A stretch of 59,463 nucleotides of DNA from an uncultured Bacilli bacterium (GTDB lineage: Bacteria; Bacillota_I; Bacilli_A; RF39; UBA660): contig CANQBL010000006.1 of the NCBI GenBank assembly GCA_947589105.1, forward strand, positions 1 to 59,463, written 5' to 3'. The notes under the pieces are model-generated. The model saw only the letters and a list, made by a program, of their open reading frames with translations, ran no database searches and had not been told where the DNA came from. Each line of letters starts with the position of its first letter. The first letter of the stretch is position 1. Below are positions 1 through 8,757 of this stretch, in pieces. A program made the position numbers and the translations under genes.

Positions 1-26
1 AGGATTATTTGCCTAATTTTGGTATG

Positions 27-62
27 AAAAAATAACAGAGATTATTTATTTTCTGTTATTTA
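27..62 (-). terminator. Intrinsic terminator after the cpsB-like gene
   Basis: An inverted repeat (arms AATAACAGA and TCTGTTATT) is followed on the minus strand by a T-rich run. It lies about 45 bases beyond the stop of the PHP phosphatase gene and fits the end of the LCP-cpsC-cpsD-cpsB operon. Confidence 0.7.
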
Positions 63-104
63 GGTCTGAGTAGTAACAGACTTTTTTCTAGCTAAATTTA
101 ATTA

Positions 105-827
105 TTAAATTTCTTCATCATTTATTACTTTTAAAATATTATCATTTGATAATTTTTTAAACTTTTCTTTTCCAATAATTAATTGTATCTTCTTTTTTAT
201 AACATCAAAATTATCAAATAAAGATGAGTTTTTTCTATGTACATCAGTTGCCATAAAAGTTACCATATCTTTTTTTAATAAGTACGTAATTAACTTTTGA
301 GCTTCTTTTCCATAATTTCCCATTATACTACCGTAATTTGATTGGAATAACACCTTACTTTCGTATAATTTATCTACTTCCTTATAATTTTCTTGGAAAT
401 ATGAATATCTTTCAGGATGAGCTATTACGGGTATATAACCTTTTAATTTTAATTCATATATGTAATCTTCTACGTTATTTACTTTATTATATAAAGGGAA
501 CTCTATTAATATATACCTTGATTTATTTAAAGTTGTAATTTCTTTTGACATAACTAAATCATTAATATCCTCAGTTATGTATACTTCATTACCTAAAAAA
601 AGATCAATATCTATGTTTTCTTCTATTAATCTTTTTCTTAAAACATTTAGTCTTTGTTTTTTATCACTATTATTTTTTACATAGTTAGATCCTTTTATAT
701 AATGAGGAGTTAATATAATTTTATCAAATCCTATTTTCTTTAGGTTTTTAATTGTTTCAACTGAATCTTCAATAGATTTACAACCATCATCTATATCAAA
801 TAATACGTGTGAATGACAATCTATCAT
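105..827 (-). CDS. cpsB: CpsB/YwqE-type PHP-domain tyrosine-protein phosphatase
   Basis: The 240-aa product has the metal ligands of the PHP-fold bacterial tyrosine phosphatases: HSH at residues 5-7, H42 in LTPH, E81 in GNE, H137 in AHPER and D195/H197 in ATDVH. Known family members dephosphorylate the cognate BY-kinase (CpsD) and so control capsule chain length in the cytoplasm. It is the last gene of a minus-strand operon, 11 bases after the kinase gene, with a terminator downstream. The pairing with kinase, chain-length protein and LCP ligase makes the assignment firm. Gene order here is A-C-D-B rather than the A-B-C-D known from streptococci. Confidence 0.93.
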   Translation of the reverse strand: MIDCHSHVLFDIDDGCKSIEDSVETIKNLKKIGFDKIILTPHYIKGSNYVKNNSDKKQRLNVLRKRLIEENIDIDLFLGNEVYITEDINDLVMSKEITTLNKSRYILIEFPLYNKVNNVEDYIYELKLKGYIPVIAHPERYSYFQENYKEVDKLYESKVLFQSNYGSIMGNYGKEAQKLITYLLKKDMVTFMATDVHRKNSSLFDNFDVIKKKIQLIIGKEKFKKLSNDNILKVINDEEI

Positions 828-838
828 GTATTTATCTC

Positions 839-1510
839 CTATTCATAGTAATAATTTCCATACTTACTTCTTGCTTTAGGAACACTATTAATTACTACGC
901 CCGCTAATTTAGCTCCCACGTTTTGTAATAACTTTTTAGTATTTTCTAAATCTGCAACATCCGTTGATCCATACTTACTTACTATTATTACTTTATCTGC
1001 TTTTTTTGATATTACTAAAGCATCAGATAGCCCATTAACTGGTACACTATCTAATATTATGCAATCAAATACTTTTCTTAAATCATTTATTAACTTACTA
1101 AATCTTTCTGATGAAAGTAACTCAGAAGGATTAGGAGGCACAACACCACGAGGTAATACGTATAAATCCTTTATCTCAGTTTTTTGAATATAATCTTTAT
1201 AATCAACGTCTTCATCTAATTTAACAATTAGGTTAGATAATCCTTTTTTATTTGATACTTCAAATATTTTATGAGTTCTACCAAGTCTTAAATCACAATC
1301 TATTAATAATACTTTTTTATTATTTTGTGCAAAGGCAATACCTAAATTACTACTAATAAAACTCTTTCCCTCTCCTGGTACTGAACTTGTTACCATTATT
1401 ATTTTCGCATCATCATCTACTAAAGAAAACTCTAAGTTAGTACGAATGGTTCTTATGTCTTCACTAATAGTAGACTTTGGTCTTTTATAAACTATTAATT
1501 CGTCTCTCAT
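839..1510 (-). CDS. cpsD: CpsD/CapB-type tyrosine-protein kinase (BY-kinase)
   Basis: The 223-aa cytoplasmic ATPase has a Walker A at residues 43-51 (SVPGEGKSF, K49), a Walker A' with IDCDL at 70-74 and a Walker B ending in ILD at 152-154. The C-terminus carries a tyrosine cluster (Y217, Y220, Y221, Y222), the autophosphorylation tail of BY-kinases. In this family the kinase is activated by a separate membrane protein, here the CpsC-like product encoded directly upstream (one base between the genes). Length and motifs are complete. The likely role is phosphorylation-dependent control of polymer synthesis made by the 37-59 kb locus. Confidence 0.94.
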   Translation of the reverse strand: MRDELIVYKRPKSTISEDIRTIRTNLEFSLVDDDAKIIMVTSSVPGEGKSFISSNLGIAFAQNNKKVLLIDCDLRLGRTHKIFEVSNKKGLSNLIVKLDEDVDYKDYIQKTEIKDLYVLPRGVVPPNPSELLSSERFSKLINDLRKVFDCIILDSVPVNGLSDALVISKKADKVIIVSKYGSTDVADLENTKKLLQNVGAKLAGVVINSVPKARSKYGNYYYE

Positions 1511-1511
1511 G

Positions 1512-2180
1512 TTATTTAGCCCCCTTCTTATAATCCTGAACGGTTCCTAACACAGGAAGGTTAATCTTTGTTTCTATTTGTTCAGCATTCTTAACTGTTC
1601 TATCAAAATAATATAAAACAAATACTAGGCCTAGCCCCAATACCAAACCAACCATTAAAAATAATATGGTTTGTTTTGGAATATTTATGTTAGAAGCAGT
1701 TGTTGCTTCTTCTGCTTCATCTAATATATTAACATTTGATATACTATATAACTCTGGTATTTCATCTTCAAATACCTTAGCAGTTTCATTTGCTATTTTT
1801 TTTGCGTTTTTCTTATTAGTATCCGTTACCGTTATTTTTATTATTTCCGTATTAGTAACTGATGAAACCTCAATTTTATTATATAAATCACCATAAGAAT
1901 AATCTAAGTTTAAATTATTTTTTACTTGGTTTAATATTCTTTTACTTTTAACTATTTCAGCATAAGTACTAACTAGGTTTTTATTAAGTGATACCTCGTT
2001 ATAAGTAAGCTCACTATTATCACTAACAAGTACGATCGTAGAAGAAGATTTATACAAAGGAACTTCTATAAATATTCCATATAAACATCCTACTATACCT
2101 ATTAATAGTGTTATTAAAATAATTAAAGATATTTTATTTTTAAAATAATTTAACATTTCTTTAATATCAATAGTTTCCAT
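1512..2180 (-). CDS. cpsC: CpsC/Wzz-type chain-length regulator, BY-kinase activator
   Basis: The 222-aa membrane protein has a TM helix near residues 15-35 and a second one near 170-192, with an extracytoplasmic region between them. This is the Wzz/CpsC topology. The cytoplasmic tail after the second TM would contact the CpsD kinase encoded next. The start at 2180 (ATG) is chosen because AAGGAG sits 8 bases before it; a GTG nine bases upstream overlaps that ribosome binding site. Known relatives set polysaccharide length and activate CpsD. Confidence 0.9.
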   Translation of the reverse strand: METIDIKEMLNYFKNKISLIILITLLIGIVGCLYGIFIEVPLYKSSSTIVLVSDNSELTYNEVSLNKNLVSTYAEIVKSKRILNQVKNNLNLDYSYGDLYNKIEVSSVTNTEIIKITVTDTNKKNAKKIANETAKVFEDEIPELYSISNVNILDEAEEATTASNINIPKQTILFLMVGLVLGLGLVFVLYYFDRTVKNAEQIETKINLPVLGTVQDYKKGAK

Positions 2181-2192
2181 ACTAACCACTCC

Positions 2193-3599
2193 TTACATTC
2201 CTAAATCATAAAAGGTCTTACCTTCTATTATCATATTTATTACGTCTTTTGCTTTATTAACCGTGTTCATATCAGGTTCCATTACATAAAGCATTGTACT
2301 TCCCATACTATAAGTATAATTATGAGAATCATAACCATTTAAATTAAATGATTCAACTTGCCAGCTTTTCATATCTTTCATTTGAAGTTTTATAAACTCT
2401 TTTACAACGTCATTAGAAGCGTTCGTCTCAAAGTTATTTCTTAAATTGTTTAAGATACTACTATACTTAGTTAGGATGCCACTTGAAGATTGGACCTTAC
2501 TTATTATCGCCTTTATTACCTCTTCTTGGTTTTCACCTCTGTGTCTATCTCCTGTTTGATAAGAATGTCTTTCTCTTGCAAACCTAAGCGCACACTTACC
2601 ATCAACGTTATTATATCCTTTTTCTATGTTACAAAAACTTAAATTTTGATCTGAGTATATACTTATTCCGCCTATTTGATCAACTAAGTTAACAACCGTA
2701 TCAAAATTAACCCTTGCATAATAATCAATGTTTATTAGTAATAAGTCTTCTATGGTAGTAATTGATTTATTAATCCCATATATACCAGCATGAGTTAATT
2801 TATCTTTAACACCAGTTGTACCATGTAATTGTACGTAATAATCCCTTGGTATTGATGTTAATAATACCTGCCTGGTTTTTGGATTAACCGTTATAATTAT
2901 ATTAACGTCACTTCTACTTACCTTTGATATGGCTCCATTAGTATCAATACCACTTACGTAAAGAATAAATGGTTCATCTACTATTTTTTTATCGCTTTTT
3001 TCTACAACATCATCTTTAGGTAATTTAATTGTTTTTATTACTCTTACCTTTTTGGTAAAGCTATCATCTTCACCTTCAAATGAATATTCACCTATATCAC
3101 TTATTATTATAGCATCTATTTTTTTACTATATAAACTACTTACTAACCCATTATTTGTTTCATAAACTTTTTTCTCATAATTAATCTTTATCTTATCTAA
3201 TACATTAGGATTTATTTCATCTGTGGTACCAATTAATTTTCCTTTTAAATCACTAATAGTATTATACTTACTATCTTTCATAACAATTACATAATAATAG
3301 TCATATTCTTTTTTCGTATTACCAAAATTATCAATAAAATTAATGGTTGAACTCAAATAATAAATACCTAATATGCTAATTATCATTATAACAGTGCTTA
3401 TTATATATAAAATTATTTTAATGATTTTACTTCTTAGTTTTAATAAACATACTATAATAGCAATTATAATTAAAAATACAAAAATAAAGGCAAACGTTAA
3501 AACTTTATTAGATAACAAACCTAAATCATTTAATAAATATGATAAATAACCATAAATTAAACATAATATAACACTAAAAATTATATTAAAAACTTTCAT
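2193..3599 (-). CDS. LytR-CpsA-Psr (LCP) family glycopolymer ligase with extra receptor-like domain
   Basis: The 468-aa protein has about three N-terminal TM helices (residues 4-85), then a segment at roughly 100-200 that resembles part of a solute-binding fold (DSKYNTISDLKGKLIGTTDE). A full LCP domain follows, with the conserved arginines and aspartates in TSIPRDYYV and RFARERHS. LCP enzymes transfer lipid-linked glycopolymers to peptidoglycan on the outer membrane face. It opens the cps control operon, with GGGTGA before the ATG, so it is the likely attachment enzyme for the polymer built by the 37-59 kb locus. The role of the receptor-like insert is unknown. Confidence 0.9.
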   Translation of the reverse strand: MKVFNIIFSVILCLIYGYLSYLLNDLGLLSNKVLTFAFIFVFLIIIAIIVCLLKLRSKIIKIILYIISTVIMIISILGIYYLSSTINFIDNFGNTKKEYDYYYVIVMKDSKYNTISDLKGKLIGTTDEINPNVLDKIKINYEKKVYETNNGLVSSLYSKKIDAIIISDIGEYSFEGEDDSFTKKVRVIKTIKLPKDDVVEKSDKKIVDEPFILYVSGIDTNGAISKVSRSDVNIIITVNPKTRQVLLTSIPRDYYVQLHGTTGVKDKLTHAGIYGINKSITTIEDLLLINIDYYARVNFDTVVNLVDQIGGISIYSDQNLSFCNIEKGYNNVDGKCALRFARERHSYQTGDRHRGENQEEVIKAIISKVQSSSGILTKYSSILNNLRNNFETNASNDVVKEFIKLQMKDMKSWQVESFNLNGYDSHNYTYSMGSTMLYVMEPDMNTVNKAKDVINMIIEGKTFYDLGM

Positions 3600-3617
3600 A
3601 AAATCACCCGTAAGGTA

Positions 3618-3646
3618 ATTATATCATAAAATATGATTAATTACTA
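3618..3646 (-). promoter_or_regulatory. Candidate promoter of the LCP-cps operon
   Basis: On the minus strand a perfect TATAAT (3618-3623) lies 17 bases downstream of a weak -35 (TAGTAA, 3641-3646). It sits between the terminator of the preceding gene and the LCP start codon. The -10 is convincing; the -35 matches only three of six consensus bases. Confidence 0.5.
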
Positions 3647-3652
3647 TAAAAA

Positions 3653-3678
3653 TAAAATAGGTTTTAAACCTATTTTAA
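3653..3678 (-). terminator. Intrinsic terminator after the cadherin-like protein gene
   Basis: The hairpin AAAATAGGTTT/AAACCTATTTT overlaps the stop codon of the upstream minus-strand gene and is followed by T-rich sequence. It separates the receptor operon (7.9-3.7 kb) from the capsule control operon. Confidence 0.75.
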
Positions 3679-4541
3679 TGTTTCTTTTTTATGTATAAAA
3701 CATCTACTACTAAAAAGATAATAAGAATTATTAAAACACCATACCATCCATTTTTAATACCATGATTATTTTCTTTATCATCATTTGAAGTAGTTGTTTT
3801 TACAACTTTACTTTTAGTTGTCTTATCAGTTTTTTTCTTAGTTACATTAACCTTATATACCCTTTGTTTTCCATCTTCAGACTTAACGGTTACCGTTATT
3901 GTATTTTTAGTTTTATTTAAGCTTTGATTAGATACTGTAACACTTGCACTAGCATCTTCTGCGGTTGCCTTTAAATCAAGTTCTTTAACACTACTATCAA
4001 CCGTTACGTTATACTCTAACTTATCTTTATTAAATTCTAAGTTAGCTAAAGATGACTCTAAACTAGATAAATAATTGTTATCAGATAATTTGTTACTAAT
4101 CGTTATCTTTAACTGAGCATTTTCTAAATTAACCAACTGATTTTGAGTAATTGACGCTTTAGTTAATCTTATGTATCCTTCAGAACCTATTGGTGCTCCT
4201 TCTTTGGAAACTAGTGTAACACTTGCTACTACAGTACCAGATTTTTGAGGGGTTTTAGACTCTAATTCATAATTACTTCCTGGTGTTGTTGTTGTGTTTC
4301 TAACAAAAGAATCATTATATTCTACCGAATAAAAACCAACGTAAGAAGATGTTGTAATCAAATTAAAATTAACCTTCGTAAAATCCTCATCAGAATCAAC
4401 TATAATGTCAAACTTTTTAGTACCACCAGGCGCTATATTAGCAGAATCAACATCAAATCTTATTTTATTTTCTGCTTTAACACAAATTGGAAAAATTAGC
4501 ATAATTAAAATCATAATTTTAAATAACAAACTTTTTCTCAT
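3675..4541 (-). CDS. Secreted, membrane-anchored protein with cadherin-like beta-sandwich domain
   Basis: The 288-aa product has a signal peptide at about residues 1-24 (ending ICVKAEN). A cohesin/Ig-like domain follows (about 25-150), then a repeat matching the cadherin-like beta-sandwich domain pattern (NYLSSLESSLANLEFNKDKL..., about 155-235). A Lys/Thr-rich linker, one TM helix and a short basic tail end the protein. It is probably anchored with its body outside the cell. The ATG at 4541 is preferred because GGTGA precedes it; the open frame extends to 4565. It is last in a four-gene operon. Function unknown; adhesion or wall scaffolding is an inference. Confidence 0.75.
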   Translation of the reverse strand: MRKSLLFKIMILIMLIFPICVKAENKIRFDVDSANIAPGGTKKFDIIVDSDEDFTKVNFNLITTSSYVGFYSVEYNDSFVRNTTTTPGSNYELESKTPQKSGTVVASVTLVSKEGAPIGSEGYIRLTKASITQNQLVNLENAQLKITISNKLSDNNYLSSLESSLANLEFNKDKLEYNVTVDSSVKELDLKATAEDASASVTVSNQSLNKTKNTITVTVKSEDGKQRVYKVNVTKKKTDKTTKSKVVKTTTSNDDKENNHGIKNGWYGVLIILIIFLVVDVLYIKKKH

Positions 4542-4557
4542 ATTAATCACCATTACC

Positions 4558-5394
4558 TTATTCATTATTATCTAATTCATTTTTAGTACTAAACTTATAC
4601 TTATTAATAGTCATGCCATAAACAAATATATAACATAGCCAGTATATCCATATCATTAAAATAATTAAGTTAGATAAATTACCATAAAACCTTGAGTAAT
4701 TTGCTATATTAGTAACATAAAACGAAAAACCAAAAGTAGATAAAACCCATACTATGGTAGTTAAAAGTGCCCCTTTATTAACACTATGACTTGGAATATT
4801 AACATTTGGTGCTATTGTATATATAATTTTTACACAGAAAAATATTATAAAAAACACAAAAGGCCATTTTACAAGCGTATAAATTATATTAATAAAAGGA
4901 TGTACGCTTTTATTTATTTCTGCTAAATAAGAAACTAACCTACCACCAACAGTTAAGGTTCCAACTAATCCAACCACTAAAAATACAAGAATAACAAGAA
5001 TTAATATAGCCTTTATCCTTGTCCTTAGAAAATTAGATTGCTTACCATTATATATTTGAGTTGATGCAACTATTATTGAATGAGTTGCTTTAGAAGCTAG
5101 ATAAAACGCCATTATAATAAATATAAAATCAATTGCACCAGCTTTTTGCTGTTCTAAAATCCATGTAACTATACTATCCACACCACTTGGAGTATAATGT
5201 TTAATAAAATTTATTATAATGTCAAAATTAAGAGATAACTTTGATATTACCATAACTAATATACTAGCCAGTGGAATGATTGATAAAATTACAAAAAATG
5301 ATATTTGTCCAGGTAAAATAGCCATTAAAGGAGTACTCATTAAATTAATATTTTCCTTTACTGAACCTTTAATTTTTTCTTTTGATTCCTTCAT
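4558..5394 (-). CDS. YihY/BrkB-family inner membrane protein
   Basis: The 278-aa protein has about six TM helices and the family's pattern: an N-terminal amphipathic region, AFYLASKATHSIIVA near residue 100, and a C-terminal GNLSNLIILMIWIYWL segment. YihY proteins were once called ribonuclease BN, wrongly; their true function is unsettled, with transport proposed. It is encoded between a degenerate GGDEF receptor and a cadherin-like surface protein, with 8 bases to the former and overlap with the open frame of the latter, so the genes are probably cotranscribed. Confidence 0.87.
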   Translation of the reverse strand: MKESKEKIKGSVKENINLMSTPLMAILPGQISFFVILSIIPLASILVMVISKLSLNFDIIINFIKHYTPSGVDSIVTWILEQQKAGAIDFIFIIMAFYLASKATHSIIVASTQIYNGKQSNFLRTRIKAILILVILVFLVVGLVGTLTVGGRLVSYLAEINKSVHPFINIIYTLVKWPFVFFIIFFCVKIIYTIAPNVNIPSHSVNKGALLTTIVWVLSTFGFSFYVTNIANYSRFYGNLSNLIILMIWIYWLCYIFVYGMTINKYKFSTKNELDNNE

Positions 5395-5402
5395 TTTACA
5401 CC

Positions 5403-7466
5403 TTACTTACTGTTATTATTCATTTCCTTATTAGCCCTTATTTCTAAAACAGCTTCATTTATAGCATCATCTATTGTTTTTATATCATCTTCAATCATAC
5501 TATAACCAAGTGTTGCACCATAACCATATGGTAATTCACCTAATTCTTTATATAATTTTCTCATGTAAGAAACAACTTTACTTTTTTCATAACCAACCAT
5601 GTAAATTAAATACTCATTACCATCAGTTCTTATAATATCACTTTGATCTAGTTGATTTTTTATTAAAACATTAGCAGCAAGACGAATTAACTTATCCCCT
5701 TCTTCATGGCCATAAACATCATTTACATGACGTAAATTATTTAAATTAACTACTATTATTGCCTGAGGATAAATAGAATTGTTTTCCCAGCTTTTAAAAT
5801 TTTTATTTAAATAATTACGATTTTTTAAAGAAGTAAGAGGATCAATATATCTAATAGTTTCTTCTCTTTTTACCTTCTTTTTAAGTTTTATTTTTTTCTT
5901 TGCAAAAAGCCAAACTATAAATAACAATAATACAATTGCAATAACATATAAATAATTATAACTTATTTCTTTAGACTGAGATTTAAAATCTTTCCATGCA
6001 ACATTATATAATTGTTTATAATTAATGATTTCCATATATGTTACAAATAATTTTTTAAAGGTGCTATTTTCATTTACATCCCTAATTAAATATCCATAAT
6101 CAAGATTTTCTTTATCATTATATATAACACGGTAATTAGATAACTTACCATCTTTATACATTTCATAAACGTTTTTATCAAGAACAATTATGCTATCTTT
6201 ATTCAAACTATTAATTAGTTGTTCAACTCTATCAAAAGACTTAACTTTTGCCTTAGACTGTTTTTGTATATACTTCGCTAACGTACTATTAGTTGTTACA
6301 ACACTCTTATCATTTAAAGATCTTATAGAGTTAACAACAACATTAGTTTTTGTATTATAAACAAGCACAACATATTCTTCATCATAAGGAGAAATAGTCT
6401 TTGAATAATTTCCACTTAACGAAGAATAATTATAATAATTAGGAGCAATATCCACTTTACCAACATTAAAATCTTTAGTTAAATCCTTAATAGAACGATA
6501 TTTTTTAATACTAAAACTTGCACCAGTTAACTTACCAAAAGAATTTATAAAAGTACTATCTAATCCTATTAATTTATTATTAATAGTATTAGTATATGGT
6601 TCATTTTCCAAATAACCAAAAACATATTTCTTACTTAGAAAATCAGCTTTTGATTTTTCAGATATATTATTTTCAATTAATAATAATTCCATTAAAGCTT
6701 CATTATACTTATTTTCAAGATTATTATTTTTATATTCTATAAAGTTTTTTCTAATAATACTAGATAAATTCTTATCAGTGTCCTTAGAAGTTTTTAATAC
6801 GTATGCTTCTTTTAACTCAGTCATATTATAAACTACATGATAAGAATTAGATATTATAAATGATACATATCTAGTTTTTGGAATGGCAATATAATCCACA
6901 CTATCATTAGAAAGAGCATCTTTCATTTCATCAACGTTTTGATATGAAGTATAAGTTACCGAATTAATAGATGGTACAAAATAACTTACTTGTGCCAAAT
7001 CTTTACTTAAAACTCCTACTTTTTTATTAACAATGCTACTAGGATCAGTTATTTTTTCTTCCTTTTTACCGACTAGTACATAATAATCTTTAAAAAATAC
7101 CATATCATCATCGTTTAACTTATTAACTTCCTCTCCGTTAATAACTTCAAAATATAAATCATTTTGAACAACATCAGATTGAGCATCATAAGAAATCATA
7201 TTAAATGATAATCCTGTTTTTTCTTCTAGTTCTTTTATATAGTCAAAGAAAACTCCTTCACCTTCACTACTAAAAGCTGGTATATTATTTGCAATAGAAA
7301 CATTTATTACATCTTTTTTATTGTTTTCTATCCATTTCTTTTCAACTAAATTTAATTTTGTATTTTTACTTGAACCCCTACTAAAATTAATAAGGAGAAT
7401 TAATATAACAACAAGTCCCGCAATTAAAATTCCCGCTAGCCATTTACTATTCTTTTTCTTTCTCAT
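5403..7466 (-). CDS. Membrane receptor with two solute-binding-like domains and a degenerate GGDEF domain
   Basis: The 687-aa protein has a TM helix near residues 10-27, two tandem type-3 solute-binding-like domains outside (about 45-255 and 270-500), a second TM near 510-530 and a cytoplasmic GGDEF-fold domain (about 550-680). The GGDEF signature reads R-T-D-G-N-E-Y instead of R-Y-G-G-D-E-F. The metal-binding aspartates of the DxD region are asparagines (VNLNNLRHVND). Known diguanylate cyclases need these residues, so it is probably not a cyclase but a nucleotide or ligand sensor. The start at 7466 has AGAGGTGA before it. It is followed by the YihY gene. Confidence 0.85.
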   Translation of the reverse strand: MRKKKNSKWLAGILIAGLVVILILLINFSRGSSKNTKLNLVEKKWIENNKKDVINVSIANNIPAFSSEGEGVFFDYIKELEEKTGLSFNMISYDAQSDVVQNDLYFEVINGEEVNKLNDDDMVFFKDYYVLVGKKEEKITDPSSIVNKKVGVLSKDLAQVSYFVPSINSVTYTSYQNVDEMKDALSNDSVDYIAIPKTRYVSFIISNSYHVVYNMTELKEAYVLKTSKDTDKNLSSIIRKNFIEYKNNNLENKYNEALMELLLIENNISEKSKADFLSKKYVFGYLENEPYTNTINNKLIGLDSTFINSFGKLTGASFSIKKYRSIKDLTKDFNVGKVDIAPNYYNYSSLSGNYSKTISPYDEEYVVLVYNTKTNVVVNSIRSLNDKSVVTTNSTLAKYIQKQSKAKVKSFDRVEQLINSLNKDSIIVLDKNVYEMYKDGKLSNYRVIYNDKENLDYGYLIRDVNENSTFKKLFVTYMEIINYKQLYNVAWKDFKSQSKEISYNYLYVIAIVLLLFIVWLFAKKKIKLKKKVKREETIRYIDPLTSLKNRNYLNKNFKSWENNSIYPQAIIVVNLNNLRHVNDVYGHEEGDKLIRLAANVLIKNQLDQSDIIRTDGNEYLIYMVGYEKSKVVSYMRKLYKELGELPYGYGATLGYSMIEDDIKTIDDAINEAVLEIRANKEMNNNSK

Positions 7467-7478
7467 TTTAATCACCTC

Positions 7479-7949
7479 TTAAAGTTCATCAAAGGTTATT
7501 GCTTCTTTATTCTTATGCTTATAACCTATTACTGGATAAACTTCGCTTCCTTCTTTACTTTGTATTGCATAAAAAGTAATATCATAATAGTTCTTAACTT
7601 TATCACTAACAAACCCCAACATTTCATTAAAACTATTTTTTATATCCTCATTAGTTACCCCATCTTCAAAGGTAGCAAAAAACTTTATTAACCTACCTTT
7701 AACATTTATTTTAAGAGAGGAAACACCTTGCAAATCAAAAGATTTTTTTATAACTTCTTTCTTTTCCTTATTAGTAAACTCATTTTCTTTTATATCCCTT
7801 AATCTAACCCCATAAGTAGCTTTTTGTGAATCTGAGTAAAACAATGACTTATATAATACAAAAAGTATTATAAGCACCAACAATACCAATAAACCTATTT
7901 TAACTTGTTTATTGTACTTTTTTATAAACTTTTTTATCTTCGGCACCAT
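7479..7949 (-). CDS. Hypothetical single-pass membrane protein
   Basis: The 156-aa protein has a lysine-rich N-terminus, one TM helix (about residues 17-36) and a soluble, probably extracytoplasmic domain of about 110 aa. I do not recognise the domain. It starts with AGGAGG 8 bases before the ATG and lies 12 bases upstream of the degenerate GGDEF receptor gene. It is the first gene of that operon and may be an accessory subunit of the receptor (inference from position only). Confidence 0.7.
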   Translation of the reverse strand: MVPKIKKFIKKYNKQVKIGLLVLLVLIILFVLYKSLFYSDSQKATYGVRLRDIKENEFTNKEKKEVIKKSFDLQGVSSLKINVKGRLIKFFATFEDGVTNEDIKNSFNEMLGFVSDKVKNYYDITFYAIQSKEGSEVYPVIGYKHKNKEAITFDEL

Positions 7950-7974
7950 TAAATCAGCCTCCTATACGATAAAT

Positions 7975-8003
7975 ATTATACTATAAAATGCATATTATTT
8001 CCA
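7975..8003 (-). promoter_or_regulatory. Candidate promoter of the receptor/YihY operon
   Basis: TATAAT at 7975-7980 and TGGAAA at 7998-8003 (four of six matches to TTGACA) are separated by 17 bases on the minus strand, about 25 bases upstream of the first start codon. Confidence 0.55.
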
Positions 8004-8108
8004 CTTTAATTATATTTTTCATTACAAAACTTATTTTAAAACCTTTAAAAAGTCTTTATTTATAACAAATTTAGACAAAATATTTAAATTTATTTTGTAA
8101 AAAAGCTT

Positions 8109-8143
8109 AAAAAAAATATATTAAAATAATTAATATACTTTTT
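8109..8143 (-). terminator. Probable terminator after the GNAT gene
   Basis: A weak AT-only hairpin (TATATTAA/TTAATATA) is followed on the minus strand by a run of T, just after the acetyltransferase stop codon. Confidence 0.5.
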
Positions 8144-8148
8144 TAAAA

Positions 8149-8721
8149 CTAGCGTTTAAATTTACTTTTATATTCTTCTTTAGTTATAGAATATGATAGT
8201 ATGTCATTACGTTTACCATCACTATCAATAAACCTACCCCTTAAAGTGCCTTCATATTTAAGGCCACACTTTTGCATTACTTTGCCACTTGCAGGATTTA
8301 AAGAACAATGCTTTGCAGAAATAACATATGCATCACATTCATCAAATAAATACTTTATTACAGCATCTAAACATTCGCTAGCATATCCTTTACCCCAATA
8401 TTTTTTACCATAACAATAACCTATTTCGCATGCACCATGATCTAAAGTCTTTTTAGATACAACATCTATGGAACCTATTATTTCGCTAGTATCCTTTAGC
8501 TGTGCAACCCATTTATAAGTTTTATTACTCTCATAAGACTTTATCCATTCTTCTAACAATTCCTTAGTTTCTTCAACGCTTTTATGTGGCTGCCACGTAA
8601 CATACTTAGCAACATCAGGATCATTACACCAATTTTCGTATACTAATGGAGCATCTTCTATTTTAAATTTTCTTAATAATAGCCTTTTTGTTTCTAAATT
8701 TTTTGTTCCTAAATCTTTCAT
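8149..8721 (-). CDS. GNAT N-acetyltransferase, RimJ/RimL-like
   Basis: The 190-aa protein matches the RimJ/RimL subgroup: ETKRLLLRKFKIEDAP at the N-terminus, the acetyl-CoA loop in YCYGKKYWGKGYASECL (about 103-119) and SLNPASGKVMQKCGLKYEGTLRG near 140-163. Such enzymes acetylate protein N-termini or small amines; the substrate cannot be read from the sequence. A good GGGTGA ribosome site precedes the ATG. It stands alone, with a terminator downstream and about 35 bases to the next gene upstream. Confidence 0.9.
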   Translation of the reverse strand: MKDLGTKNLETKRLLLRKFKIEDAPLVYENWCNDPDVAKYVTWQPHKSVEETKELLEEWIKSYESNKTYKWVAQLKDTSEIIGSIDVVSKKTLDHGACEIGYCYGKKYWGKGYASECLDAVIKYLFDECDAYVISAKHCSLNPASGKVMQKCGLKYEGTLRGRFIDSDGKRNDILSYSITKEEYKSKFKR

Positions 8722-8757
8722 TTTATCACCCTTCTTTTTTATTAAATTACCATATAT

